Notes: generated by a model not told the origin, from the sequence alone. A stretch of 64,000 bases of DNA from Sanguibacter keddieii DSM 10542 (GCF_000024925.1 NC_013521.1:2666001-2730000), one strand, 5' to 3'. Positions 33,875 to 45,076 are shown, counted from the first letter of the stretch. Translations and numbers: made by a program.

Positions 33875-34723
33875 TCAGGGAGCGACGAGCGGGCCGTACG
33901 CGTCCGGGCGGCGGTCGCGGAAGAACTGCCAGCGCTCGCGGACCTCGCGGACCTTCCCGAGGTCGATGTCGCGGATGAGCAGCTCGGGCTCGGTCGACGA
34001 ACCCACCTCGCCGACGAACGCGCCGTCGGGTCCGACGACGTAGGAGGACCCGTAGAAGTTCACGGCCTCGTCCCCGTACTCGTTGTCCTCGAGGCCCACC
34101 CGGTTGGTCGCCACGACGAACATCCCGTTGGCGACGGCTGCGGCCGGCTGCTCGATCTCCCACAGGCGGTTCGAGATGCCGGGGGCCGTCGCGTTCGGGT
34201 TGAACACGATCTGTGCGCCGTTGAGCGCGAGGGCCCGCCACCCCTCGGGGAAGTGCCGGTCGTAGCAGATGTTGACGCCGATCTTCCCGACGGCGGTGTC
34301 GAACACGGGGTACCCGAGGTTCCCGGGACGGAAGTAGAACTTCTCCCAGAACTTCGGCAGGTGCGGGATGTGGTGCTTGCGGTACTTGCCGAGGTAGCTG
34401 CCGTCGGAGTCGATCACGGCGGCGGTGTTGTAGAGGACCCCGGGCTGGTCCTCCTCGTACACGGGGAGCACGATGACGATGTCGAGCTCCTTGGCCAGGG
34501 CCTGGAAGCGCTCGGTGATCGGCCCCGGGACCGACTCGGCGTACTCGTAGTACTTGGTGTCCTGGACGATCCCGAAGTACGGGCCGTAGAAGAGCTCCTG
34601 GTAGCAGATGATCTTCGCGCCCTGGGCGGCGGCGTCGCGGGTGAACTGCTCGTGCTTGGCGAGCATGGACTCCTTGTCGCCGGTCCACGTGGCCTGGGTC
34701 AGTGCGGTCCTCACGATGGTCAC
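33875..34723 (-). CDS. Beta-ureidopropionase, nitrilase superfamily
   Basis: Hydrolyses N-carbamoyl-beta-alanine to beta-alanine, CO2 and ammonia. The GTG at 34723 is preceded by GAGGAG at seven to eight bases, and gives 282 residues. The start region matches nitrilase folds (VTIVRTALTQATW). The catalytic triad is visible: Glu in ICYQELFYGPYF (about 43), Lys in YLGKYRKHHIPHL (about 115) and Cys in NICYDRHFPEG (about 150). Those motifs are the ones seen in actinobacterial N-carbamoyl-beta-alanine and N-carbamoyl-D-amino acid hydrolases. First gene of the long minus-strand block, facing the MocR-type regulator. Confidence 0.88.
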   Translation of the reverse strand: MTIVRTALTQATWTGDKESMLAKHEQFTRDAAAQGAKIICYQELFYGPYFGIVQDTKYYEYAESVPGPITERFQALAKELDIVIVLPVYEEDQPGVLYNTAAVIDSDGSYLGKYRKHHIPHLPKFWEKFYFRPGNLGYPVFDTAVGKIGVNICYDRHFPEGWRALALNGAQIVFNPNATAPGISNRLWEIEQPAAAVANGMFVVATNRVGLEDNEYGDEAVNFYGSSYVVGPDGAFVGEVGSSTEPELLIRDIDLGKVREVRERWQFFRDRRPDAYGPLVAP

Positions 34724-34901
34724 GCGGGCTCCTCGGGGTCGTCGTCGCCGGATGTTCCTGGCGGGCTGATGGGTGTGACTCTCGACCTTGAACATTTCTG
34801 CCGCATGTCCCCACGTAACGTCCCCGAGAACGCTCGTGACGATCGTGTTAACTCCTCGGCCAGGCGCTCGACACCTCCCGTCCACCCGCCAGGATCAGGG
34901 C
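34724..34901. promoter_or_regulatory. Divergent promoter region of the pyrimidine block and its MocR regulator
   Basis: 178 bases between opposite start codons. It contains three copies of an ATGTTC-like half site: ATGTTC at 34752-34757, its inverse GAACAT at 34790-34795, and ATGTCC at 34805-34810. The last two form an inverted repeat with a nine-base spacer. These are candidate binding sites for the MocR protein. No convincing -35/-10 pair was identified. Confidence 0.35.
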
Positions 34902-36248
34902 ATGGACCTCGCCGAGCTCGTCACCGACCGCTCTCCCGCCGGCATCGCCGCGACGCTCGCCCGGCTCATCAGGTCCGGTGAGATCGCTGCCGACGAGAGG
35001 ATGCCGACGGTCCGGGACGTCGCCGCGCAGCTGCGGGTGAGCCCGGGGACGGTCTCGGGCGCGTGGCACGCCCTCGCCGAGGCCGGGCTGGTACGCACCC
35101 GCGGACGGGCGGGCACCTTCGTCCTCAGCCAGCGGTCGACGTGGCTCCCGCCGCGGTACCGGGACCTCGCCGCGGGCGACCAGGTGCCCTACCGCGTCGA
35201 CCTGTCTTCGGGGACCCCCGACCCGCAGCTCTTGCCGCCTCTCGGCGGTGCCTTCGCACGGCTCGCCCGGCGGACGCAGGGGGCGACCACGTCGAGCTAC
35301 CTGGGTCCGGCGCTCATCGCGCCGCTCGAGCGCCGGCTCCGCGCAGACTGGCCCTTCGTGCCCGAGGCGCTCACCGTCGTCGACGGTGCGATGGACGGGC
35401 TCAGCCGCGTGCTCGAGCTCAGGGTGCGACTGGGGTCACGGGTGGCCGTCGAGAACCCGTCCTTCCCGCCGTTCTACGACCTGCTCGACCACCTGGGCGC
35501 ACAGACCCTCGGGGTCGACGTCGACGAGCACGGCATGACGCCCGACGGGCTGTCGCGGGCGCTCGACGCCGGGCCCGGGGTGGTGCTGCTCCAGCCGCGT
35601 GCCCACAACCCGACGGGCGCCTCCCTCACGGCGGCACGGGCTGCCGAGCTCGCCGACGTACTGCGCCGGCACCCGCGCGGAGCCGACGTCCTCGTCGTCG
35701 AGGACGACCACTCGGGCAGCATCTGCCAGGCGCCCGACGTCAGTCTGGGGACCCACCTGCCGGGCCAGGTGGTGCACGTGCGGTCCTTCTCGAAGTCGCA
35801 CGGACCTGACCTGCGGATCGCCGCGATGTCGGCGCCGGCCGACCTCATGCGCGACGTCGTGGCACGGCGGATGCTCGGCCCCGGGTGGACCAGCCGGATG
35901 CTGCAAGAGGTGCTGCTCGAGCTCCTCACGGACTCGACGGTCCGGGAGAGCGTCGCCCAGGCCCGCACCGCCTACGCCCTGCGCCAGCGCGAGGTCTCAC
36001 GTGCCGTGCGGGCCACGGGAGCGACGCTGCGCGCCGGCGACGGGCTCAACATGTGGCTCCCGGTCGTCGACGAGCGGGCCGCCTCGGTGCACCTGGCGGC
36101 ACTCGGCATCCGGTGCGCGCCCGGCGCCCCCTTCACGACGGGCGGTCCCGGGACGCCCTCGGGGCACCTACGGATCTCGCTCGGGCAGGTGCGCCACGGC
36201 TACGAGGAGATCGGAACGGCGCTGGGGGCAGCGGCGCAGCAGCGGTGA
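34902..36248 (+). CDS. MocR/GntR-type transcriptional regulator with aminotransferase-like domain
   Basis: 448 residues from the ATG at 34902 (AGGATCAGGG upstream). An N-terminal GntR winged helix (residues 1-70: LARLIRSGEIAADERMPTVR, then LRVSPGTVSGAWHALAEAG) joins a fold type I PLP domain: SYLGPALIAPLERRL, VVDGAMDGLSRVLEL, NPSFPPFYDLLDHLG, QPRAHNPTGAS, VEDDHSG and VRSFSKSHGPDLRI, the lysine that binds PLP. MocR regulators (GabR, PdxR) sense amino acids or PLP-linked metabolites. Divergent position makes it the probable controller of the pyrimidine block, perhaps responding to beta-alanine (inference). Confidence 0.88.
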   Translation: MDLAELVTDRSPAGIAATLARLIRSGEIAADERMPTVRDVAAQLRVSPGTVSGAWHALAEAGLVRTRGRAGTFVLSQRSTWLPPRYRDLAAGDQVPYRVDLSSGTPDPQLLPPLGGAFARLARRTQGATTSSYLGPALIAPLERRLRADWPFVPEALTVVDGAMDGLSRVLELRVRLGSRVAVENPSFPPFYDLLDHLGAQTLGVDVDEHGMTPDGLSRALDAGPGVVLLQPRAHNPTGASLTAARAAELADVLRRHPRGADVLVVEDDHSGSICQAPDVSLGTHLPGQVVHVRSFSKSHGPDLRIAAMSAPADLMRDVVARRMLGPGWTSRMLQEVLLELLTDSTVRESVAQARTAYALRQREVSRAVRATGATLRAGDGLNMWLPVVDERAASVHLAALGIRCAPGAPFTTGGPGTPSGHLRISLGQVRHGYEEIGTALGAAAQQR

Positions 36249-36290
36249 GTGGTGAGTGGTGAGAGGCGAGAGGTGAGAGGCGAGCAGTGA
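36244..36290. repeat. Heptamer-like tandem repeat after the MocR gene
   Basis: GTGAGTG/GTGAGAGG/CGAGAGG units begin at the mocR stop codon and continue for about 45 bases. The remaining 70 bases to the next stop codon contain nothing recognisable. Confidence 0.65.
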
Positions 36291-36357
36291 CTCATGAGTG
36301 GTGCGACCGCCCAGCCGCGATGCAGACCAGCGGTGCACGAAGGGGCTTGACCCCGGC

Positions 36358-38147
<1,790 letters not shown>

Positions 38148-38151
<4 letters not shown>

Positions 38152-39869
38152 TGGCTCAGCGATGCCTTGAGGTAGTTCGGGTAGGCCGGGAAGGCCGGGA
38201 TGTAGAAGTTCTGCACGTTGGAGCCGTGCAGGAACGAGTTCCGCGTGAAGATCAGCGGGACGACGGGCGACTGCTCCATGATGGCGCGGTCGGCCTGCGC
38301 CCACAGGGCACCGGCCTTCTCGACGTCGATCTCGGCGGTGGCCTGCGCGATGAGCTCGTCGACGGCCGGGTCGGAGAAGCGGGCCATGTTGTAGCCGCCG
38401 TTCCCGATCTGGCTGGAGTCGAAGAGCGGCTGGATGTTGCCGTTCGCGCTCGGGAAGTCCGGCTGCCAGGAGCTGATCGTCAGGTCGTACTCCCCGGTGC
38501 CCTGGGTGAGGGTCTGGACCGCGGCGAGCTGCGCCTCGGGCTTGATGGTCACCTGGAAGCCGGCACGCTCGAGACCCTGCTCGATCGCCTGCGCCTGCGA
38601 GAGCGACACGGAGTCGTCCTCGGAGAGGAGCACGAGCTCACGGCTCGTCGGGTCCCAGCCGGACTCCGTGAGGAGCTCGGTGGCCTTGTCGACGTCACCC
38701 GCGGGCTCGGCCTCGTAGAGATCGTAGTCCTCGCGGCCCTCGATGCCGGGGGTGATGAGCGTGGTGGCGATGGCACCACCGGTCTCGCCGCCGGACGCGA
38801 CCTGGAAGGCCTGCTTGTCCACCGCGTACTGGATGGCCTGACGGACCTGCAGGTTGTCGAGGCCCTCACGCTCGGTGTTGATCGCCAGGTAGGCGAGCGC
38901 ACCGGCGTCGGAGGTCACGAGGCGCTCCTTGGCGGAGGCGTTGTTCGCGACCTGCGCGAGCTGGGCCGGGGGCACGAAGCTCGCGCCGAAGGCGTTCTTG
39001 TCGTCGCCCGCGTCGGCGATGAGGCGCTGCGCGGTGACGGTCGCGTCCTGGCCGAGGGAGAAGACGATCGAGTCGGGGCCCGCGGTGCGGACGTCGTCGC
39101 TCTCCTCGGTCCACTGGTCGTTGCGCTCGAGCGTCACGGACACGCCCTGCTGGGTGTCGACCACCTTGTAGGGGCCGGACGCAACGGGCTGCTGGGTGTA
39201 GGTCGCGACGTCGTCCTGGGCCTCGGGGACCGGCGCGAAGGCCGGCTGCGAGACGATCCACGGCCAGTCGCCGTAGGCCGTCTTGAGCTTGAAGACGATG
39301 GTCTTCTCGTCCGGGGTCTCGATCGAGTCGAGCTCTCCCCCGGTGTACGGGCCGGCGTACTCGTCGCCACCCTCGAGGAGGCTCTTGTGGTAGCCGAGGC
39401 CGCCCGAGAGCTCGGGGGCGAAGGACCGCTCGACGCCGTACTTGATGTCCGCCGAGGTGATCGGTGTGCCGTCCTCGAAGAAGATGTCGTCCTTGAGGGT
39501 GTAGGTCCACGTGGTGCCGTCGTCGGAGACGGTCCCGGTGTCGGTCGCGAGGTCGGGGACCACGACGCCGGGCTTGCCGGGCTCGACACCCCAGGTGGTG
39601 AGGCGGCGCTCGACGAGGCCGAGGGTCGTGATGGCCAGGTTCTGGCTCTTGGCCGGGTCCCAGTTGATCTCGGTGGCCGACGTGAGGATGGTCATGGTGC
39701 CACCCTTCTCGGTCGCGCCGGTCGAGCCCTGGGTGCTCGGCGCCGTCGCGTCGTCGTCGCTGCCGCTGTTCGCGTTGCACGCGGTCAGGGTCAGGGCGAG
39801 GACGGCGGTCGTGGCCGCTGCCTTGAGCAGGGCGGGTCGCCTGGAGCGGGTGGTGCGTGGGGCGTTCAT
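38148..39869 (-). CDS. Peptide/nickel-type ABC transporter substrate-binding lipoprotein
   Basis: 573 residues, family 5 extracellular solute-binding protein. A basic N-terminus (RTTRSRRPALLKAAA) and hydrophobic core end in the lipobox LTAC (about 29-32). The family signature is spread over LGLVERRLTTWG, DLATDTGTVSDDGTTWTYTLKDDIFFEDGTPITSADIKYGVERS and the late DPAVDELIAQATAEID. Ligands of the family include oligopeptides, nickel chelates and glycosides; nothing visible decides between them. It is separated from the second permease by 180 bases that hold a 15-base palindrome GCGCTGA/TCAGCGC around 39944-39958. Confidence 0.88.
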
Positions 39870-40049
39870 CTGAAGGTCGTGCCTCTCGAAGAGCTGTGCT
39901 GCGGAGGGCTCGCGCGGTGTCGCGCGGCGCCAGGTCACGGGGCGCGCTGAGTCAGCGCTGTGTACATCGCTGCATGACCGGCGCAGGGTGCGCAGGCTCG
40001 ATGCCGTGACCGGGCACGACGCCACCGCGCAGGACCACCCGGGTGCCGC

Positions 40050-41132
40050 TCACGAGCGGGACCGCGGGTCGAGGACGCCGTAGACGAGGTCGACGACGAA
40101 GTTCGCCACGATGATGATCGCGGCCGAGAAGAGCGTGACGCCCACGAGGATCGGCAGGTCGAAGTTGCCGACGGCGTCGAGCAGGAGCGAGCCGAGGCCC
40201 GGCATGGAGAAGACGCGCTCGGTGATGACCGCACCGCCGAGCAGCGAGCCGAGGTCTAGGCCGAACAGCGTGATGACCGGGATCATCACGTTGCGCAGGG
40301 CGTGCCGGGTGATGACCCGCCCCTCGGTGAGGCCCTTGGCGCGGGCGGTCCGGATGTAGTCCTGGCCCATGACGTCGAGCATCTGCGCGCGGGTGAGGCG
40401 TGCGTAGACGGCCGCCGACAGGAGCGCGAGCACCGTCCACGGGAGCACGAGGTGCCAGGCCCAGTCGACCGGGCTCTCGGTGAACGGCACGTAGCCCGAG
40501 ACCGGGACCATGTCGAGCGTGAAGCCGAAGAGCAGGATCGCCAGCAGGCCGACGAGGTAGCTCGGCGCGGAGACGCCCGCGATGGCTCCGAGGATGATGA
40601 GGCGGTCGACGGCCGTCCCCCGCTTGATCGCGGCGACCACGCCCGACAGCACACCGACGACCAGCCACAGCACCGCGGCGCCCACGGCGATCGACACCGT
40701 GACGGGCAGGCGGTTGAGGATGAGGTCGGTCACCGACTCGTTGAGGCGGAAGGAGTACCCGAGGCACGGGGTCGCGCACTCGATGGCGGTCGCGCCGGCC
40801 CCGAAGGTCCGTCCGGCGAAGATCCCGCCGAGGAACAGCAGGTACTGCTTCCAGGCGGGCTGGTCGAGACCCATGTAGCCGCGCGCGGCCTCCAGACGCT
40901 CGGGCGTGCAGGGGCGGCCGCAGGCCAGCTGCGCGGGGTCGGCGGGGAGCAGCACGAACACGGCGTAGGTGAGTGCGGAGACGACGAGGAGCACGACGAC
41001 CATGCCGGTCGCCTTGCCGAGCACGAACCAGGCGGTGCGGGCCGCGCTCGTCCCGATCCCCGCGGACCGGGCCGCGGCGGGGCTGCCGGGGCCCTGGACG
41101 ACGGGCGCGCCGGGCTGCTGATGGTCGCTCAC
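40050..41132 (-). CDS. Peptide/nickel-type ABC transporter permease, DppB-like
   Basis: 360 residues; the GTG at 41132 overlaps the preceding permease stop (GTGA). A 30-residue tail precedes a first helix and a large external loop (residues about 60-130) with four cysteines (LACGRPCTPE, IECATPCLGY), perhaps disulphide-bonded. Remaining helices carry the permease signature at YARLTRAQMLDVMGQDYIRTARAKGLTEGRVITRHALRN (about 245-285), the standard DppB motif, and ITERVFSMPGLGSLL. Co-acts with the DppC-like permease. Confidence 0.9.
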   Translation of the reverse strand: MSDHQQPGAPVVQGPGSPAAARSAGIGTSAARTAWFVLGKATGMVVVLLVVSALTYAVFVLLPADPAQLACGRPCTPERLEAARGYMGLDQPAWKQYLLFLGGIFAGRTFGAGATAIECATPCLGYSFRLNESVTDLILNRLPVTVSIAVGAAVLWLVVGVLSGVVAAIKRGTAVDRLIILGAIAGVSAPSYLVGLLAILLFGFTLDMVPVSGYVPFTESPVDWAWHLVLPWTVLALLSAAVYARLTRAQMLDVMGQDYIRTARAKGLTEGRVITRHALRNVMIPVITLFGLDLGSLLGGAVITERVFSMPGLGSLLLDAVGNFDLPILVGVTLFSAAIIIVANFVVDLVYGVLDPRSRS

Positions 41133-42070
41133 GAGCGGACCCCCCTCGAGCGTGGGTCGAGGGCGTCGCGGAGGCCGTCGCCGAAGACGTTGAAGGCCAG
41201 GGTGATGAAGAACAAGGCCGCTCCGGGGAAGACGAGGTACATCGGCGTGACCGAGAACCAGGTGACGGCGTCACCGATCGACCGGCCCCACGACGGGGTC
41301 GGCGGGGCCACCCCGACGCCGAGGAACGACAGCGCCGCCTCGGAACCGATGGTCGCCGGGATGGTGATGGTCGCGAAGACCACGATGGTCGCGCTGAGGT
41401 TGGGCAGGATCTGCCGGAACAGGATGTGGGCGTGACCGGCGCCGAGGGCGGTCGACGCCCGGACGTAGCCCTGCTTGCGCAGCGAGAGCACCTGCCCGCG
41501 GACCACGCGGGCGATCGAGGCCCACCCGAAGAACCCGATGATGAGCACGAGCAGCATGACCCGCGGGAAGGACACGGGGACGATCGCCCCGAGGGCGATC
41601 ATGAAGATGAGGCTCGGGAACCCGAACATCACGTCGATGACGCGGCTCGCGACGGTGTCGACCCACCCGCCGAAGTACCCCGCCACCAGACCGACGACCG
41701 TGCCGATCACCATCGCGACGACCGTCGCGCCCAGACCGACCACGAGCGAGGTGCGCGAGCCGTGGACGACGATCGAGAAGAGGTCGCGCCCGGTGAGGGG
41801 CTCGACGCCGAACCAGTGCTCGGCGCTGATGCCGCCGCCGAAGCCCGCCGGTGCACCCGAGGAGTCGAGCGCGTCGAGGTGGTACGTGTACGGGTCGTTG
41901 CCCGAGAGCGACGAGAGCAGCGGCGCGAAGATCGCCACGAGGACGAAGAAGCCGATGGTGACGAGGCCTGCCACGGCGAGCCGGTCACGGCGCAGCCGAG
42001 CCCACAGCGAGACGCTGCGGGTGGTCTTGGCGGTCGTCACGGGCCCGATGATGTCGCGGTCGATCGACAT
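41129..42070 (-). CDS. Peptide/nickel-type ABC transporter permease, DppC-like
   Basis: 313 residues, first gene of the four-gene transporter operon. The N-terminal cytoplasmic segment and RLRRDRLAVAGLVTIGFFVLVAIFAPLL follow the oligopeptide permease C pattern. HWFGVEPLTGRDLFSIVVHGSRTSLVVG (about 90-118) and the permease loop VLSLRKQGYVRASTALGAGHAHILFRQILPN (about 205-235) are diagnostic, followed by GSEAALSFLGVGVAPPTPSWG. Upstream, 270 bases separate it from the divergent valS gene; no clear promoter was recognised there. Confidence 0.9.
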   Translation of the reverse strand: MSIDRDIIGPVTTAKTTRSVSLWARLRRDRLAVAGLVTIGFFVLVAIFAPLLSSLSGNDPYTYHLDALDSSGAPAGFGGGISAEHWFGVEPLTGRDLFSIVVHGSRTSLVVGLGATVVAMVIGTVVGLVAGYFGGWVDTVASRVIDVMFGFPSLIFMIALGAIVPVSFPRVMLLVLIIGFFGWASIARVVRGQVLSLRKQGYVRASTALGAGHAHILFRQILPNLSATIVVFATITIPATIGSEAALSFLGVGVAPPTPSWGRSIGDAVTWFSVTPMYLVFPGAALFFITLAFNVFGDGLRDALDPRSRGVRS

Positions 42071-42340
42071 GGGGCAGGGTCCTTACAGGGTCGGCGGAAC
42101 GGAGAGGCGGCGGCTGAACCGACAACACATCTCGTTCACGACTGATTCCCTGCTCTTCAAGGACGGGCTGGCCGACGATGAGCCTCGCACGAGGCACGGC
42201 ACCCTGGGCTGAGCACAGCCCGTGGCGTCAGAGTACGCCACGTCACGCACCTGCGGGAGAGCCGTCCCTGTGATCTCGGTCGCCGAGACTCCCTGGGGTC
42301 CGTGACACGTGACGTGGCGCGGATCTGGAAAGATGGGCCC

Positions 42341-45061
42341 ATGAGCTCACCCGACTTCGCCGCACCTGCCCCCACCCCGCACGACACCCGACCCGTGGTC
42401 GCGACGGTCAAGCAGGTCCCGGAGAAGGTCAGCCTCGACGGCCTCGAGGGCCGCTGGGACTCCGCGTGGGCTACCGACGGCACCTACTCCTTCGACCGCA
42501 GCGCCGAGCGCGCGGACGTCTACTCGATCGACACCCCTCCCCCGACGGTGTCGGGCTCGCTGCACGTCGGCCACGTGTTCAGCTACACCCACACCGACGT
42601 CGTCGCGCGCTTCCAGCGCATGCGCGGCAAGTCCGTGTTCTACCCGATGGGCTGGGACGACAACGGCCTGCCGACCGAGCGTCGTGTGCAGAACTACTAC
42701 GGCGTGCGCTGCGACACCTCGCTGCCGTACGTCGAGGGCTACGAGCCTCCGCTCCAGGGAGCCGAGGGCAAGAGCGTCAAGGCAGCCGACCAGCAGCCCA
42801 TCAGCCGCAAGAACTTCATCGAGCTGTGCGAGCGCCTCACCGCCGAGGACGAGCAGCAGTTCGAGGCGCTGTGGCGCTACCTCGGCCTGAGCGTCGACTG
42901 GGCGCACCACTACCAGACCATCGGGCAGCCGGCCCAGGCAGTTGCTCAAACCGCTTTCCTGCGCAACCTCTCGCGCGGCGAGGCCTACCAGGCCGAGGCC
43001 CCCGGGCTGTGGGACGTGACCTTCCAGACCGCTGTGGCCCAGGCCGAGCTCGAGGCCCGCGACTACCCCGGCCACTTCCACAAGGTCGCCTTCCACGCGG
43101 CCGACGGCTCCGAGGTGGTCATCGAGACCACCCGCCCCGAGCTGCTCCCCGCCTGCGTCGCGCTCATCGCGCACCCGGACGACGAGCGCTACCAGCACCT
43201 CTTCGGCACCACGGTCACCTCCCCGCTCTTCGGCGTCGAGGTCCCCGTCCTCGCGCACACCCTCGCCGAGCGCGACAAGGGTGCCGGCATCGCGATGTGC
43301 TGCACCTTCGGCGACCTCACCGACGTCCAGTGGTGGCGCGAGCTCCAGCTGCCCACCCGCTCGGTGCTGGTCCGCGACGGCCGGATCACCCGCGAGCTCC
43401 CGGAGTGGATCACCACCGAGCAGGGCACGGCGCTGTTCACCGAGATGCTCGGCAAGACGACCTTCTCGGCCCGCACCGTCGTCGTCGACGCGCTCCGCGA
43501 GTCGGGGGACCTCAAGGGCGAGCCCGTCGCCACGCAGCGCAAGGCGAACTTCTTCGAGAAGGGCGACAAGCCCCTCGAGATCGTCACCAGCCGCCAGTGG
43601 TACATCCGCAACGGTGGCCGCGAGGCCCCGGGCCGCGACCTGCGCGCCGAGCTGCTCGCCCGCGGAGCCGAGCTGAACTTCCACCCCGAGTTCATGCAGG
43701 TCCGGTACGAGAACTGGGTCGGCGGCCTCAACGGCGACTGGCTCGTCTCGCGCCAGCGCTTCTTCGGCGTGCCCATCCCCGTCTGGTACCCGGTCGACGA
43801 GCACGGCGAGCCGCAGTGGGACGCGCCGATCGTCCCCGACGAGGCGATCCTGCCCATCGACCCGTCTTCCGACGTGCCGGCCGGCTACACCGCCGAGCAG
43901 CGTGGGCAGGCCGGCGGCTTCGTCGGCGACCCCGACATCATGGACACCTGGGCGACGTCGTCCCTCACCCCGCAGATCGCCGGCGGCTGGCTGAGCGACC
44001 CCGACCTCTTCTCCCGCGTGTTCCCGATGGACCTGCGCCCCCAGGGCCAGGACATCATCCGCACCTGGCTCTTCTCGACCGTCGTCCGCTCGCACCTCGA
44101 GCACGGCTCGCTGCCCTGGTCCGACGCCGGCATCTCCGGCTGGATCCTCGACCCGGACCGCAAGAAGATGAGCAAGTCCAAGGGCAACGTCGTCACGCCG
44201 ATGGGGCTGCTCGAGGAGCACGGCTCGGACGCCGTCCGCTACTGGGCGGCCTCAGCGCGCCTGGGCACCGACGCGGCCTTCGAGGTCGGCCAGATGAAGA
44301 TCGGCCGCCGCCTGGCCATCAAGGTCCTCAACGCGAGCAAGTTCGCCCTGTCCTTCGCCGGGGACGACGACCTCGTGCTCGACCCGGCCCTGGTCACCGA
44401 GCCGATCGACCGCGCGATGCTCGCCGGCCTGGCCGACGTCGTCGACCGCGCGACCTCCGCGCTCGAGGGCTACGACCACACCAAGGCGCTCGAGGTCTCC
44501 GAGACCTTCTTCTGGACCTTCTGCGACGACTACCTCGAGCTCGTCAAGGACCGCGCCTACGGTGCCGGCGCCGAGGCTACCGACGTGACCGCCGAGACGC
44601 TCTCCGCCCGGACCGGTCTCGCGATCGCCCTCGACACGCTCCTGCGGCTCTTCGCCCCCGTGCTCCCCTTCGCGACCGAAGAGGTGTGGTCGTGGTGGCG
44701 CGAGGGCTCGGTCCACCAGGCCGCGTGGCCGACCTCGGACAGCCTGCGCGCCGCTGCTGACGGCACGGACCTCGCGGTGCTCACCGCGTCGGGCCACGCC
44801 CTCGCCACGCTGCGCAAGATCAAGTCCGAGGCCAAGGTCTCCATGCGCACGCCGATCCTGCTGGCCGAGCTCGCGGTGCCGCGCGCCTCGCTGCACGCCA
44901 TCGAGTCCGCGATGGTCGACCTGCGCGGAGCAGGCCGGGTCACCGGCGAGCTCCGGCTCGACATCGCCGCAGACGGCCAGGGCGACCCGGCCGTCCAGGG
45001 CGGCATCGTCGTCGTGCGCTCCGAGCTCGGCGAGGCCGAGGCCAAGAAGCCGCGCGGCTGA
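42341..45061 (+). CDS. valS: Valyl-tRNA synthetase
   Basis: 906 residues. Class I synthetase charging tRNA-Val, with an editing domain that hydrolyses mis-charged threonine. The ATP-binding HIGH motif reads HVGH at 75-78 (SGSLHVGHVFSYTHTD) and the KMSKS motif is KKMSKSKGN at about 608-616. The editing domain is at about 240-420 with VIETTRPELLPACVALIAHPDDERY and MCCTFGDLTDVQWWREL. The latter wording (CTFGD, TDV) and the short length resemble the archaeal-like branch of ValRS found in some actinobacteria rather than the E. coli type (inference by eye). A perfect 12-base hairpin follows the stop. No T-box leader was seen. Confidence 0.93.
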   Translation: MSSPDFAAPAPTPHDTRPVVATVKQVPEKVSLDGLEGRWDSAWATDGTYSFDRSAERADVYSIDTPPPTVSGSLHVGHVFSYTHTDVVARFQRMRGKSVFYPMGWDDNGLPTERRVQNYYGVRCDTSLPYVEGYEPPLQGAEGKSVKAADQQPISRKNFIELCERLTAEDEQQFEALWRYLGLSVDWAHHYQTIGQPAQAVAQTAFLRNLSRGEAYQAEAPGLWDVTFQTAVAQAELEARDYPGHFHKVAFHAADGSEVVIETTRPELLPACVALIAHPDDERYQHLFGTTVTSPLFGVEVPVLAHTLAERDKGAGIAMCCTFGDLTDVQWWRELQLPTRSVLVRDGRITRELPEWITTEQGTALFTEMLGKTTFSARTVVVDALRESGDLKGEPVATQRKANFFEKGDKPLEIVTSRQWYIRNGGREAPGRDLRAELLARGAELNFHPEFMQVRYENWVGGLNGDWLVSRQRFFGVPIPVWYPVDEHGEPQWDAPIVPDEAILPIDPSSDVPAGYTAEQRGQAGGFVGDPDIMDTWATSSLTPQIAGGWLSDPDLFSRVFPMDLRPQGQDIIRTWLFSTVVRSHLEHGSLPWSDAGISGWILDPDRKKMSKSKGNVVTPMGLLEEHGSDAVRYWAASARLGTDAAFEVGQMKIGRRLAIKVLNASKFALSFAGDDDLVLDPALVTEPIDRAMLAGLADVVDRATSALEGYDHTKALEVSETFFWTFCDDYLELVKDRAYGAGAEATDVTAETLSARTGLAIALDTLLRLFAPVLPFATEEVWSWWREGSVHQAAWPTSDSLRAAADGTDLAVLTASGHALATLRKIKSEAKVSMRTPILLAELAVPRASLHAIESAMVDLRGAGRVTGELRLDIAADGQGDPAVQGGIVVVRSELGEAEAKKPRG

Positions 45062-45076
45062 GCGCACCAGACCGAC

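Noticed and set aside
39944-39958. GCGCTGA/TCAGCGC palindrome in the peptide transporter operon as a terminator
   Set aside because: Only seven pairs with a one-base centre, far from the permease stop and just upstream of the receptor gene; kept only as a note in the receptor entry.
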